Assembly (NCBI GenBank): GCA_045654645.1
Contig: JAZONR010000038.1
Span: forward strand, 1-56,508
Reading direction: 5' to 3'
Origin: HGM04593 sp045654645
GTDB taxonomy: Bacteria > Bacteroidota > Bacteroidia > Bacteroidales > Bacteroidaceae
Length of the DNA stretch: 56,508 nt
Positions within the stretch are counted from its first letter, which is position 1, and every line of letters begins with the position of its first letter. The notes below the pieces were generated by a model, which saw nothing but the letters and a program-made list of their open reading frames with translations, was not told the DNA's origin and made no database searches. A program made the translations under genes and the position numbers. This document shows positions 8,174 through 17,230 of the stretch, in pieces.

Positions 8174-11068
8174 ATGAAAAAAATAGCTACATTTTTACTA
8201 TTGCTGCTGATTATGGCATCGGCAGCATTTGCAGGCCCCATTGATGTTGAGAAGGCCAGGGAGAGAGCTACCGGTTTTTGGAGCAAAAGGAGCAACAGCA
8301 CCCTTGTGCCACTGAAAGCTGCATCAAAAGCAAACAGCCGATGGGCCACAGGAAAGGGCGACCCGGCGTTCTACATATTCACACCCGCCAACGAGAGGGG
8401 TTTTGTGATTGTGTCGGGCGATGATGAACTGGCACCGATTGTGGGCTACTCGGACAACGAGGTTCCGGGGGAGATGCCGCCGGCGCTGCTTGCCCTGCTC
8501 GACGAGTATGAGATGTATGTGGATGAGGTGCGCGCCGGAAAAGCCGTTCCCACAGTAAAAGCAACAAAGGGAACAGCCATTGCCCCAATGCTTGAGACAA
8601 CGTGGGACCAGGGCTCACCCTATAACATTATGTGCCCGCAGATTAACGGTTCATACGCTCCTACAGGCTGCACTGCAACGGCTATGGCGCAGATTATGAA
8701 GTTCCACGAGTGGCCCGAGAAGCCATCGAAGGGCATCACCTGGCACAACAACATCACCGGCAAAGATGAGTATGTAAACATCTCGAACCACAAATATGAC
8801 TGGGACGCTATGCTGCCCGGCTATCGCAACGGATATACACAGGAGCAGGCCAATGCCGTGGCACTGCTTATGGCAGACGTGGGCAAGGCAATAAACAGCA
8901 ACTATGCGCTTGCCGGCACAGGCAGCAGCGAGATTTATGCCTCGTATGCACTTGTGAATGTGTTCCGCTACTCGCCCGAAGTTGCAATAGTGAGACGCAG
9001 CGAGTTTACCGAGGAGGAGTATTTTGAAATAATAAGGGAGAACCTTGAGGCAAGACAGCCGTTGCTGTATACAGGACACGGCCAGTCCTACAGCAGCGGA
9101 CACGCCTTTGTGTGCGACGGCATCGACGAGAACAATCTGTTGCACATCGACTGGGGTTGGAGCGGCTCATATAACGGATATTTCGATATCACATATATGA
9201 CACCGTCGGGCACAGGCATTGGAGGCGGCGATGGCCGCTACAATGTGGCACAGACACTTGTGGCCAACATACGCCCACGCCTGGATGGCGAAAAGGATGT
9301 ACCCGGAGTGCCCTGTGTGTATATGATGGATGTTGTGGATGCCACCGCCACAGGAACACCGTCTACATTGCTTGAGCAGACAGCAAAATATGACAAAAAC
9401 GGAGTGGCCACCATAAAGATTGCCGCCGGATTGCTCAACTGGTCGCACTCGGACATCAAGTTGTCGATGTACATTGGCTTTGAGAAGGACGGCGAGATGA
9501 TTGACGTGTCAAAAATTGGCGATGAAAAGGTAACAGAGTTCAACGGCGACATAGGATATTATATAACATTGACTGTGAGCAATGACCCCAATAGCGAGGA
9601 GCATTTGGAGAAGGGTGTATATAGATTGGTGGTGTGCTACTCTGATGACAGCGGCGAGAATATCTACCTGGCACGTGGAGCCGACAATGGCTTGATAGTG
9701 GAGGTGAACGATAATTCGGTAACGGCGCGCAAGGAGCTGCCGGCTGTTGAAATGGCCAACATCACCTACCACACCACTCCGCAGATGAAGGGAGACAGGC
9801 TTGCTTTCGACGCCGAGTTCAGGACAACCAACGGCAAGAGCGCCGATGTGCTTATTGTGCCCGTGGTGAACAAGCTGCAGGAAGACGGCACATACACATC
9901 CACAATACTCAAAAATGTGCCTGCGCTTGTTCAGGTGTATGACAACAGGAATATTTTGGTTTCATTCAGCACGGGATATATGATGCCCGACAATGGTAAA
10001 TATTTTATCTCTTTCAAGTACAATATCAAGAACTATTTTACCTCCCGTGGTATGGATGTTGATGAGGATGCTCTCATTGACATTGCGGGAAAGAGCGATG
10101 ACATTGAAATAAGCCCGCTGCCCGATGGCCTTGTGCTCTCTACAACGGCATTGAGCGCATCACCTGGCATCACTTGGGGCGAGAAGGCTGAAATTTCGGC
10201 AAGCGTGGAGAACATTTCATCGAGCGACGACTCTTTCACAGGCACACTGGGCATTACCCTGAAGGAGAAGAACAGTGGCCAGGAGCACGTGATTGCCACA
10301 ACATACGTGGAGAACCTGAAGAGGGGCGAGAGCATTGTTGTGAAATCCAACAACAACGACTATTTCCCCGTTGTGAAGCCGGGCAACTACTATGTAACAG
10401 TGCGCAAGCTGGAGGAAGATGACTGGAAGGAGATAAGGCAGTCGGCCACAACCTGCACAATAGGTATTGCCAACACATCGGCAACAATACCTTATGTGTG
10501 CGGCAAAATTACCGTAAACGAAGGAAATGACGTGGTGCAGGGCAGCACATTCAAAGCAAAAGCGACACTGGGCTGCGTGAATGGAGATTTTGAGGGTTAT
10601 GTGAGAGTGAACATAGCACACGGACTGAGCTACAACGTGAGAAGCGAGTATGTTGCCGTGTCGTTGAAAGAGGGCGAGACAACCGAGGTTACATTTGACT
10701 GCACATCGAAGGCCACAATGGCGCTTGGAAAGTACAGGCTTGCAATAACCTATCACAATGCCGACGAGAAGAAAACGAAGATTGGCGATGTATCGAACAA
10801 CACGCTCACCAATTGGGCCAACGGCTATTTCTGGGTGTGCAACGAGACGGCTGTTGAGGATGTGAGGGAGAACGCTGCTGCTGTTTCGGCCGGCAGGGGT
10901 TGCATTGTTGTTGATGCCGAAGATGCCACAACGGTGGTTTACACTTGCGACGGACGCGAGGTTTACCGTGGCACAGCCAACACAATTGCAGTGGAGAGCG
11001 GCCTGTATGTTGTTGCTGTGCAGGATGCCAACGGCAGCACAGCAGTTGCAAAGGTGCTGGTAAAATAA
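8174..11068 (+). CDS. C10 family cysteine peptidase (streptopain/interpain-like), secreted
   Basis: A 964-residue secreted protease. Residues 1-20 are a signal peptide. About 24-125 is the Spi-like inhibitory propeptide (FYIFTPANERGFVIVSGDDE). The C10 catalytic domain covers about 135-370: nucleophile C166 in PTGCTATAMAQIMKFHEWP, catalytic H310 in SSGHAFVCDG, and the substrate-pocket IDWGWSGSYNGYF at 325-337. A long C-terminal region of repeated beta-sandwich domains follows, and the last 80 residues (ending VYTCDG...LYVVAVQDANG...KVLVK) form a T9SS-type sorting domain. The family includes SpeB, PrtT and interpain A, which degrade host proteins and are activated by removing the propeptide. 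It probably depends on the T9SS parts encoded at 857 and 37937. Confidence 0.92.
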   Translation: MKKIATFLLLLLIMASAAFAGPIDVEKARERATGFWSKRSNSTLVPLKAASKANSRWATGKGDPAFYIFTPANERGFVIVSGDDELAPIVGYSDNEVPGEMPPALLALLDEYEMYVDEVRAGKAVPTVKATKGTAIAPMLETTWDQGSPYNIMCPQINGSYAPTGCTATAMAQIMKFHEWPEKPSKGITWHNNITGKDEYVNISNHKYDWDAMLPGYRNGYTQEQANAVALLMADVGKAINSNYALAGTGSSEIYASYALVNVFRYSPEVAIVRRSEFTEEEYFEIIRENLEARQPLLYTGHGQSYSSGHAFVCDGIDENNLLHIDWGWSGSYNGYFDITYMTPSGTGIGGGDGRYNVAQTLVANIRPRLDGEKDVPGVPCVYMMDVVDATATGTPSTLLEQTAKYDKNGVATIKIAAGLLNWSHSDIKLSMYIGFEKDGEMIDVSKIGDEKVTEFNGDIGYYITLTVSNDPNSEEHLEKGVYRLVVCYSDDSGENIYLARGADNGLIVEVNDNSVTARKELPAVEMANITYHTTPQMKGDRLAFDAEFRTTNGKSADVLIVPVVNKLQEDGTYTSTILKNVPALVQVYDNRNILVSFSTGYMMPDNGKYFISFKYNIKNYFTSRGMDVDEDALIDIAGKSDDIEISPLPDGLVLSTTALSASPGITWGEKAEISASVENISSSDDSFTGTLGITLKEKNSGQEHVIATTYVENLKRGESIVVKSNNNDYFPVVKPGNYYVTVRKLEEDDWKEIRQSATTCTIGIANTSATIPYVCGKITVNEGNDVVQGSTFKAKATLGCVNGDFEGYVRVNIAHGLSYNVRSEYVAVSLKEGETTEVTFDCTSKATMALGKYRLAITYHNADEKKTKIGDVSNNTLTNWANGYFWVCNETAVEDVRENAAAVSAGRGCIVVDAEDATTVVYTCDGREVYRGTANTIAVESGLYVVAVQDANGSTAVAKVLVK

Positions 11069-11094
11069 AAAAGAACAGATTTCTTATATAGACC

Positions 11095-11124
11095 AATTCC
11101 GGCTTCCGCAACGGGGCCGGAATT
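11095..11124 (+). terminator. Hairpin after the C10 peptidase gene
   Basis: AATTCCGGC (11095-11103) pairs perfectly with GCCGGAATT (11116-11124). The following GTTATTGTTG is only a weak U-tract, so termination may be partial. Confidence 0.5.
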
Positions 11125-11176
11125 GTTATTGTTGGGCGAAGCCTTAATGTGCCGCAACCATATTATCTGCCAAAAA

Positions 11177-11208
11177 GTTGCCCGTTTGGCAATATAAAGC
11201 TAATTTCG
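11177..11208 (+). promoter_or_regulatory. Promoter for the esterase gene (GTTG / TAATTTCG)
   Basis: TAATTTCG (11201-11208) is a TAnnTTCG -7 box with a GTTG -33-like element 20 bases upstream (11177-11180). Transcription would begin near 11215, which excludes an in-frame ATG at 11178 and supports the start at 11232. Confidence 0.55.
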
Positions 11209-11231
11209 CACAGAATAAAACTTTTTTAAGG

Positions 11232-12584
11232 ATGAGAAGGATTACTATTGCGGCAATGATTGCCCTGGTGGCTTTGGCGGGCAACAGCTGCGCCGGCACA
11301 ATTTCAAAAGGCAAGAGCAAAAAGGTGGTGTCGTATTTCACAAAGGCACTGCAGGGCACACGCACTGCCTATGAGGGCAACGAAAAAATAAAGGATATTG
11401 AGGCTGCACGCAGTGCTGTGTGGGAGTGTTGGCGAGAAGCGGTGAACGGGCTAAACGAGGAGAAGCTAAATGCGCCGTTTGCAACAACTGAGCCGCGCGA
11501 CACCGGCTATTGGAGGCTGCCCGAAGAGCTTGAGGCCAACGCCTTGATGCCCTACTATTTTATAAAGAAGGGCGAGCAACCCAAGAGTGGTTATCCGCTG
11601 TTCCTTTATATGCACGGCTCGGGCGAGAAGAACCGCGAGTGGGAGGCAGGCATAAGACTGTGCAGCAGCTATGATGATGCGCCGTCGCTGCACTTCATTC
11701 CGCAAATTCCAAACGGATATGGCGAGCTCTATCGTTGGGCAATACAGAGCAAGCAGTGGGCTTGGGAGAAGTTGCTGCGCCTGACATTCCTGAACGAGAA
11801 TATAGACCCCAACAGAATCTATTTCTATGGCATTTCAGAGGGTGGATACGGCAGCCAGCGACTGGCTTCGTTCTATGCCGACTACCTTGCGGGGGCGGGC
11901 CCTATGGCGGGTGGTGAGCCGTTGAAGAATGCGCCAATGGAGAACCTTGCCAACATTGCCTTTGCACTGCGCACCGGCGAGCAGGACTATGGCTTTGGAC
12001 GCAATGCAATGACATACAATGCCGGGGTTACAATAGACAGCCTTGCAAAGGTGCACAAGGGGCTTTATAACCACTTCATTGAACTGGTGCCAAAGATGGG
12101 CCACAGCATAAACTATGAGAAGACAACGCCGTGGCTGAAGCAGTTCAGCCGAAACGCCAACCCCACATATTTCTATTGGGAGGATTATGATATGTATGGC
12201 CGCCACCGCACGGGTTTCTATAACCTGAAGGTGAACGAGACTTCGCGCAACAGCGATGAGGAGCGCAGCTGCTATGAGATGAGCATTGAGAACAATACCA
12301 TTGAGCTGAAGGTGCAGAATGTTACATACACCACCACAAAGAGCCTGTACAATATTCCTATGTTCTTTGCAAGGGAGTATGCACCGGCCACAAAGGGCAA
12401 TGTTACAATATACATAAGCGAAAAGCTGTTTGACCTTAAGAAGCCCATAAGGGTTGTGGTAAACGGCAAGGAGGCTTTCAACGGAAAGGTGAAGCCCTCG
12501 CTGAAGGCTATGGTGGAGAGCTGCGCCGAGTTCTTTGACCCGGAGCGCGTGTTCCCCGCCGAAATTACTGTGGAGATTGAATAG
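11232..12584 (+). CDS. Exported alpha/beta hydrolase (esterase-like)
   Basis: A 450-residue hydrolase with a signal peptide (1-20 or so, a loose lipobox at GNSC). The alpha/beta-hydrolase core runs about 95-310: oxyanion region YPLFLYMHGSGEKNREW (121-137), nucleophile S202 in GISEGGYGS, and probable catalytic H291 in KMGHSINY. A C-terminal beta-rich part (about 310-450) follows. The start at 11232 follows AAGG and lies inside the transcript predicted from the promoter at 11177-11208; the longer frame from 11178 does not. Substrate is unknown, but the fold resembles polysaccharide-associated or phospholipid/carboxyl esterases of Bacteroidota. No operon partner: recR follows after 91 bases with its own -7 box. 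Confidence 0.8.
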   Translation: MRRITIAAMIALVALAGNSCAGTISKGKSKKVVSYFTKALQGTRTAYEGNEKIKDIEAARSAVWECWREAVNGLNEEKLNAPFATTEPRDTGYWRLPEELEANALMPYYFIKKGEQPKSGYPLFLYMHGSGEKNREWEAGIRLCSSYDDAPSLHFIPQIPNGYGELYRWAIQSKQWAWEKLLRLTFLNENIDPNRIYFYGISEGGYGSQRLASFYADYLAGAGPMAGGEPLKNAPMENLANIAFALRTGEQDYGFGRNAMTYNAGVTIDSLAKVHKGLYNHFIELVPKMGHSINYEKTTPWLKQFSRNANPTYFYWEDYDMYGRHRTGFYNLKVNETSRNSDEERSCYEMSIENNTIELKVQNVTYTTTKSLYNIPMFFAREYAPATKGNVTIYISEKLFDLKKPIRVVVNGKEAFNGKVKPSLKAMVESCAEFFDPERVFPAEITVEIE

Positions 12585-12642
12585 GGGCAAGAGGAGAGTA
12601 ACTTTTGAAGAGTGCCATAAAGGGATTATCCGTTTTTTTAGC

Positions 12643-12650
12643 TAACTTCG
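12643..12650 (+). promoter_or_regulatory. -7 box (TAACTTCG) for the recR gene run
   Basis: TAACTTCG lies 25 bases before the recR start and follows a T-run. No TTTG stands at the usual -33 distance. Confidence 0.45.
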
Positions 12651-12675
12651 CGCCGATTTTATTTTTCTCTGAAAG

Positions 12676-13296
12676 ATGAACCAGGAATACCCATCGACAC
12701 TGCTTGAGCGCGCCGTGAAGGAGTTTTCGAAACTCCCGGGCATTGGACGCAAGACGGCCACACGTCTTGTGCTGCATCTGCTGCGCAAGAAGGAGGAGGA
12801 GGTGGAGGCTTTCTCTTCGGCAATACTGACACTGAAACGCGAGGCTAAATATTGCCGCGAGTGCCACAGCATATCGGATACAGAGATTTGCCCTATCTGC
12901 GCCAATCCGCTGCGCGACCACAGCATAATTTGTGTGGTGGAGAATATTCAGGATGTTATGGCGGTGGAGAATACAATGCAATACAGGGGTGTGTATCACG
13001 TGCTTGGCGGAGTGATTTCGCCAATGGACGGGGTGTCGCCAAGCGACCTGCACATTGCCGACCTGGTGGAGCGCGTGGAGAAGGGCGAGGTTAAGGAGGT
13101 TATCTTGGCGTTGAGCTCCACAATGGAGGGCGACACAACGAATTTCTATATCTACCGCAAACTGCAACAGCACAATGTGAAATTGTCGGTAATAGCCCGA
13201 GGAATTTCTATTGGTGATGAACTGGAGTATACCGACGAGGTTACGCTGGGCAGCTCTATTGTGAACCGCCGACCATTCACAGGCAAAACTTTTTAA
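12676..13296 (+). CDS. recR: Recombination mediator RecR
   Basis: A 206-residue RecR, full length. It works with RecF/RecO to load RecA at gaps. Helix-hairpin-helix LPGIGRKTATRLVLHLL spans 20-36; the C4 zinc finger uses C60, C63, C72 and C75; the Toprim domain starts near 84 (ICVVENIQDVMAVE) and ends with the Walker-B-like region near 170-185 (VIARGISIGDELEYTDEVTL). The next gene starts 5 bases past its stop and two more follow with no gap or overlapping, so recR heads a four-gene run ending at 15510. Confidence 0.96.
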   Translation: MNQEYPSTLLERAVKEFSKLPGIGRKTATRLVLHLLRKKEEEVEAFSSAILTLKREAKYCRECHSISDTEICPICANPLRDHSIICVVENIQDVMAVENTMQYRGVYHVLGGVISPMDGVSPSDLHIADLVERVEKGEVKEVILALSSTMEGDTTNFYIYRKLQQHNVKLSVIARGISIGDELEYTDEVTLGSSIVNRRPFTGKTF

Positions 13297-13301
13297 AAAT
13301 T

Positions 13302-13760
13302 ATGGACAGGAAGAGTGTACTGAAATCTTTGCAGATTAATTTTACAACTGCCGTCTTTGCGGCAATAATTGCCATTGCGGCTTTTGAAACGGGATATATC
13401 ACAAAGGGGATGATGAGGGTGGCATTTAACGATAACGACCTCTATTACATTGAGATGGGGGCTGTGTTGCTGACAATGGCATTGCTGCCCATTGCCCTGA
13501 AGAGCTTCTCGCGCGCAATGAAGAGGGCCGGCAGTGCCAATAGCCGGGAGCTGCTGAAACGCTACTACAAAAGCAGCCTTTTGAGAATATTTCTGCTGTT
13601 CATTCCCCTTGTGGCCAATATTTTCGTCTATTATGGCACGGAGTATGACGGTGCTTTGTATTGCGGAATTGTGAGCCTTGGGGCACTCATATACAGCTAC
13701 CCCGGCGGGCGTGTGCTCGATGAGATTGAGAAGAACGGTACAAAGGGAGAGGAAGTGTAG
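13302..13760 (+). CDS. Small multipass membrane protein
   Basis: A 152-residue protein with about four membrane segments (roughly 16-34, 48-66, 95-111 and 117-134) and a charged C-terminus. I do not recognise a catalytic motif. It starts 5 bases after recR and its stop codon directly abuts the start of the glycosyltransferase gene, so translation of the three is probably coupled. Its function is unknown; the position suggests envelope work shared with the glycosyltransferase. Confidence 0.8.
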   Translation: MDRKSVLKSLQINFTTAVFAAIIAIAAFETGYITKGMMRVAFNDNDLYYIEMGAVLLTMALLPIALKSFSRAMKRAGSANSRELLKRYYKSSLLRIFLLFIPLVANIFVYYGTEYDGALYCGIVSLGALIYSYPGGRVLDEIEKNGTKGEEV

Positions 13761-14978
13761 ATGAAACTGTCGGTAGTTATAGTAAACTATAAAGTAAAGT
13801 ATTTCCTTGAGCAGTGTCTGAACTCTGTTGAGCAGGCGGCAAGGGGCATCGACCACGAGATTATCGTTGTTGATAATGCTTCGAATGACGGCTCCACAGA
13901 GTATATAACGGAGCGCTTCCCCAATGTGAGGTGGATAGAGAGCAAAGAGAACAATGGTTTTTCAAAAGGAAACAACATTGGCTTTGCACAGGCCAAGGGG
14001 GAGTATGTGCTGATGCTGAACCCCGATACCATTGTTACAACAGAGGCCATTGTGGGGTGCATTGGTTTTCTCGATAAACACCCCGACACGGGAGCCTGTG
14101 GCGTGTATATGCTGCGCACCGACGGCGTGTTTGCCCCGGAATCGCGCCGCGCACTGCCAACACCGTTTGTGGCTTTCTGCAAGATGTCGGGGCTGTCAAA
14201 GCTGTTCCCCACATCGCGCACATTCGGACGCTACTATATGCAGTATCTCGACAAGCACAGCGAAAACGAGATTGAGATAATTTCGGGTGCATATATGATG
14301 CTGCGCCACACCACATTGAAGGAGACCGGCGGGCTCGACGAGGATTTCTTTATGTATGGCGAGGATATTGACCTCTCCTACAGGATATTGAAAAAGGGAT
14401 ACAAGAACTATTTTCTGCCGCTACGCATACTTCACTACAAGGGAGAGAGCACCAACAAGAGCTCATATAGGTATGTGCACACATTCTACCGCGCAATGCA
14501 GCTCTTCTTCAAGAAACACTATTCACACTACTCGTTCATTGTGAGTATTCCCATTACCCTTGCCATTTGGAGCCGTGCAATGCTGGCTTACGTGGGCAAC
14601 CAGTTCCGCCACCGCAGGATTGCAGCACCCGAACTGCCGCCAACAAACTGCATTGTGATGGGTGGAGCCGATTGTGTTGCGCAAGTGAAGGAGCTGCTGA
14701 AATGGAAACACAGCAACGGGAAACACATTTTCATTGATGCCAACGAGGCAAAGATGCCAAACGGACACCTTGGGCTGGAGAATGACGGCGTGAACACGCG
14801 CGACTTCAACACTGTGCTCTATGACACCGACGCATACAGCTATGACACAATACTGAAACTGCTGTCGCAGCCACAAAACAACAGGATGCGCCTGGCAACA
14901 TACTCCACAAAAACAAAGAAACTGATAACCGAGAGCGCTGTTCTCGATTATGAAGAAATACAAGGCAACAATGGTTGA
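13761..14978 (+). CDS. Glycosyltransferase family 2 with C-terminal extension
   Basis: A 405-residue protein. Residues 1-250 are a GT2 (GT-A) domain of the rhamnosyl/galactofuranosyl-transferase type: VDNASNDGS at 38-46 for nucleotide-sugar binding, NPD at 87-89 as the metal-binding DxD equivalent, and YGEDIDLSYR at 199-208 holding the catalytic ED. A hydrophobic helix lies near 258-277. The last 110 residues (CIVMGGADCVAQVKELL onward) look like a small Rossmann-type domain, unusual for a simple GT2. It probably adds a sugar to a lipid-linked surface glycan. The GNAT gene overlaps its 3' end by 8 bases. Confidence 0.88.
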   Translation: MKLSVVIVNYKVKYFLEQCLNSVEQAARGIDHEIIVVDNASNDGSTEYITERFPNVRWIESKENNGFSKGNNIGFAQAKGEYVLMLNPDTIVTTEAIVGCIGFLDKHPDTGACGVYMLRTDGVFAPESRRALPTPFVAFCKMSGLSKLFPTSRTFGRYYMQYLDKHSENEIEIISGAYMMLRHTTLKETGGLDEDFFMYGEDIDLSYRILKKGYKNYFLPLRILHYKGESTNKSSYRYVHTFYRAMQLFFKKHYSHYSFIVSIPITLAIWSRAMLAYVGNQFRHRRIAAPELPPTNCIVMGGADCVAQVKELLKWKHSNGKHIFIDANEAKMPNGHLGLENDGVNTRDFNTVLYDTDAYSYDTILKLLSQPQNNRMRLATYSTKTKKLITESAVLDYEEIQGNNG

Positions 14979-15510
14979 GAAGTGGCTTAAAGATGAAATG
15001 ATGGCCCTGCGCTCGCCCGAGCCCGAGGACCTGGAGCTGATGTTCGCAATGGAGAACGACACATCGCTGTGGAGCATAGGCAATGCAACACTACCCTATT
15101 CGCGCTACACATTGCGTCTGTATCTTGAGCAGAGCCGGCAAGACCTCTTTGCCGAGGGGCAGGCACGCTTTGTGATAACACTGTCAAGTGGCGAGAGTGT
15201 GGGAATGATTGACCTTGCAGCCTTTGACCCCCTCAACAGCAGGGCCGAAGTGTGCATTGGCATCCTTGGCGAATACCGTGGACACGGCATTGCCACACGC
15301 GCCCTGGAGCTGCTGTGCCGCTATGCAATGGGAAAGCTGCACCTGCATCAGCTATATGCCTACATACCGCAGTGGCACAGCGAAAGCATAAAGCTGTTCA
15401 CCAAGGCAGGCTTCACACAGAGCGCCGTGCTGAACCAATGGCTGCGCACAGAAGAGGGCTGGGACAATGTGGTGCTGATGCAGAAGATTGAGCAGCACAC
15501 ACAGCAGTGA
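14971..15510 (+). CDS. GNAT N-acetyltransferase (RimJ/RimL-like)
   Basis: A 179-residue acetyltransferase of the Acetyltransf_3 / RimJ-RimL type. Conserved parts are ALRSPEPEDLELMFAMEND near the start, the acetyl-CoA loop EYRGHGIATRALELL (about 104-118), and the C-terminal KLFTKAGFTQ...LRTEEGWDNVVLM. The ATG at 14971 is preferred over 14950 because it gives a natural family N-terminus (MVEKWLKDEMMALR) and only an 8-base overlap with the glycosyltransferase gene. Substrate is unknown: a ribosomal protein, an antibiotic or a nucleotide-linked amino sugar are possible. It is the last gene of the recR run. Confidence 0.85.
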   Translation: MVEKWLKDEMMALRSPEPEDLELMFAMENDTSLWSIGNATLPYSRYTLRLYLEQSRQDLFAEGQARFVITLSSGESVGMIDLAAFDPLNSRAEVCIGILGEYRGHGIATRALELLCRYAMGKLHLHQLYAYIPQWHSESIKLFTKAGFTQSAVLNQWLRTEEGWDNVVLMQKIEQHTQQ

Positions 15511-15852
15511 GAAAAAGGCCTGTATTGTACAGACCACAAACATACAAGCCGCAATAAAAAACATATAAACAAAAGACCGTGCCACCCATTGAATGTGTGC
15601 AAGATATCCAGGACACCACCTATAGATACCTCTCACACAAAGGTTAGCTTGACGCTCCCATTGGGAATATCTCCAATTTTCACATTTATCACCGACCGGG
15701 GATGAGGTTTAACACCAAGGTGGCCTACATATTCTTGCACTAAAAAGAGAGCCTTCCACGCCGCAAAAAGTGTAGAAAAACGGAACTTTCCACCCCAAAA
15801 CAGCAAAAAAGAGAGAAAATTGCACATTTTTTGCAAAAAATATTCCCAAACA
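15511..15852. other. Gene-poor spacer with a possible coding remnant
   Basis: No intact gene is seen. On the minus strand 15633-15740 an uninterrupted protein-like stretch ends in IGDIPNGSVKLTFV, as if it were the C-terminal tail of a lost gene; upstream of it the frame dissolves into AT-rich sequence. A short hairpin (CTGTA/TACAG, near 15520-15532) just past the GNAT stop may help end transcription. Confidence 0.35.
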
Positions 15853-15883
15853 TTTGCAGTTTCAAAAAAAAGCACTACCTTTG
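15853..15883 (+). promoter_or_regulatory. Promoter of tRNA-Asp
   Basis: TTTG (15853-15856) and TACCTTTG (15876-15883) are separated by 19 bases, a full -33/-7 match. The tRNA begins 42 bases past the -7 box. Confidence 0.75.
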
Positions 15884-15925
15884 CACACGATTTGAGACAC
15901 AAACAAATCAAGTCCACTACAAAAT

Positions 15926-15999
15926 GGTGCGTTAGTTCAGTTGGTTAGAATATCTGCCTGTCACGCAGGGGGTCACGGGTTCGAGTCCCGTACGCACCG
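15926..15999 (+). tRNA. tRNA-Asp (anticodon GTC)
   Basis: A 74-base cloverleaf. GGTGCGT (15926-15932) pairs with ACGCACC (15992-15998), discriminator G at 15999. The anticodon arm CTGCC-TGTCACG-CAG places GTC at the anticodon. The T arm is CGGGTTCGAGTCCCG. CCA is not encoded. An intrinsic terminator follows at once. Its 3' end is an integration site (see the repeats at 17231 and 20641). Confidence 0.97.
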
Positions 16000-16045
16000 C
16001 AAGAAGCCTTTCAGTTATGCTGAGAGGCTTTTTTGTTTATATACA
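15987..16045 (+). repeat. Attachment-site repeat 1 (tRNA-Asp 3' end plus terminator)
   Basis: Starts with the last 13 bases of tRNA-Asp (CCCGTACGCACCG) and includes the terminator hairpin AAGCCTTTCAG (16004-16014) / CTGAGAGGCTT (16020-16030) with its T-run. Repeats of the same block lie at 17231-17288 and 20641-20692. This copy has CAAGAAGCC where the other two have CAAAAGCC. Confidence 0.88.
16004..16034 (+). terminator. Terminator of tRNA-Asp
   Basis: AAGCCTTTCAG pairs with CTGAGAGGCTT (ten of eleven positions) across a TTATG loop and is followed by TTTT. Copies travel with both cassette ends, so each cassette also terminates incoming transcription. Confidence 0.85.
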
Positions 16046-16206
16046 CTCTTGACAAATGCTCTTTGATTTATTATTTTTGCAGTAACAAACTTTTGCCACC
16101 TTGAAGCAAAGCACGGGTCTCACCGTAGACAATGTGTTATAATACAACAAATTATACTCCAATTCAGTTATCAAGTATTATTTAACAACTGCCTCAAATT
16201 AAGAAT

Positions 16207-17043
16207 ATGACACAAAAGCAATCCTTACAAATATTTGAAGATAGAAAGATACGCACTGTTTGGGATGATGAGCAAGAAAAGTGGTATTTCTCTATTGTAG
16301 ATACGGTTGAGATACTAACGGAATCCAAAGATGCAACAGCATATTGGAGAAAGTTAAAACAGCGTCTTAAAGCAGAGGGAAATGAAACCGTGACAAACTG
16401 TCACGCTTTCAAAATGCGTGCTCTTGATGGCAAAATGCGTTTGACAGACGTTGCTGATACCGAACAACTTTTTCGCCTTATACAGTCTATCCCTTCGCCA
16501 AAAGCAGAACCGTTCAAACAGTGGATGGCACACGTTGCAAGCGTGCGTATAGACCAAATGCAAGACCCCGAACTATCCATTGAGCAAGCGATGGTGGATT
16601 ACAAGCGTTTGGGATATTCTGACGCTTGGATTAACCAACGACTGAAAAGCATTGAGGTGCGAAAAGAACTCACTGATGAATGGAAGCGTACAGGAGTGAA
16701 AGAAGGAGTTGAATTTGCTACACTCACAGACATTATTACAAGAGAATGGAGCGATATGCGTACGAAGGAATACAAGCAACTCAAAGGTCTTAAAAAGGAG
16801 AATTTACGTGATAATATGACCAACGTTGAACTTGCACTTAACATCCTTGCCGAAGCATCAACAGCAGAAATTTCAAAACAGAAGAATCCTCACGGATTCA
16901 AACAGAATGTTACAATAGCAAGGGAAGGTGGTAGTGTTGCAAAAGTAGCACGCGAGCAGTTGGAGGAGAAGTTGGGTCGTTCTGTTATATCATCATCAAA
17001 AGCAACTGACTTTTTACCCCCTCCAACAGCGGATATAGAATGA
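16207..17043 (+). CDS. BRO-N domain protein (phage antirepressor-like)
   Basis: A 278-residue protein. The first 110 residues resemble the BRO-N/antirepressor domain found in phage and mobile-element proteins: RKIRTVWDDEQEKWYFSIVDTVEILT, then a WRKLKQRL region and LTDVADTEQLFRLIQSIPSPKAEPFKQW. A helical C-terminal half (about 130-278) with many K/E residues follows. BRO-N domains bind DNA. It is the only gene of cassette 1, AT-richer than the flanking core genes, so it is accessory DNA. Whether it regulates, resists phage or is selfish cargo cannot be told. Confidence 0.8.
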   Translation: MTQKQSLQIFEDRKIRTVWDDEQEKWYFSIVDTVEILTESKDATAYWRKLKQRLKAEGNETVTNCHAFKMRALDGKMRLTDVADTEQLFRLIQSIPSPKAEPFKQWMAHVASVRIDQMQDPELSIEQAMVDYKRLGYSDAWINQRLKSIEVRKELTDEWKRTGVKEGVEFATLTDIITREWSDMRTKEYKQLKGLKKENLRDNMTNVELALNILAEASTAEISKQKNPHGFKQNVTIAREGGSVAKVAREQLEEKLGRSVISSSKATDFLPPPTADIE

Positions 17044-17230
17044 TGCCTTTAAGCATAAAAACCAACAAATACAGCATTAAATATCATCTAAAATGCGAGA
17101 AAAAACACTTGGCAACATTTGGCAACAGTTCTTACGTATTACTCAGAATAAGAGTCTAAAATGTGTCTTTTAAGCGTTTTTAATGCGTATTTAAGGGTAA
17201 TTACCCCCATTAGTATAGACCGAGAAGAAA

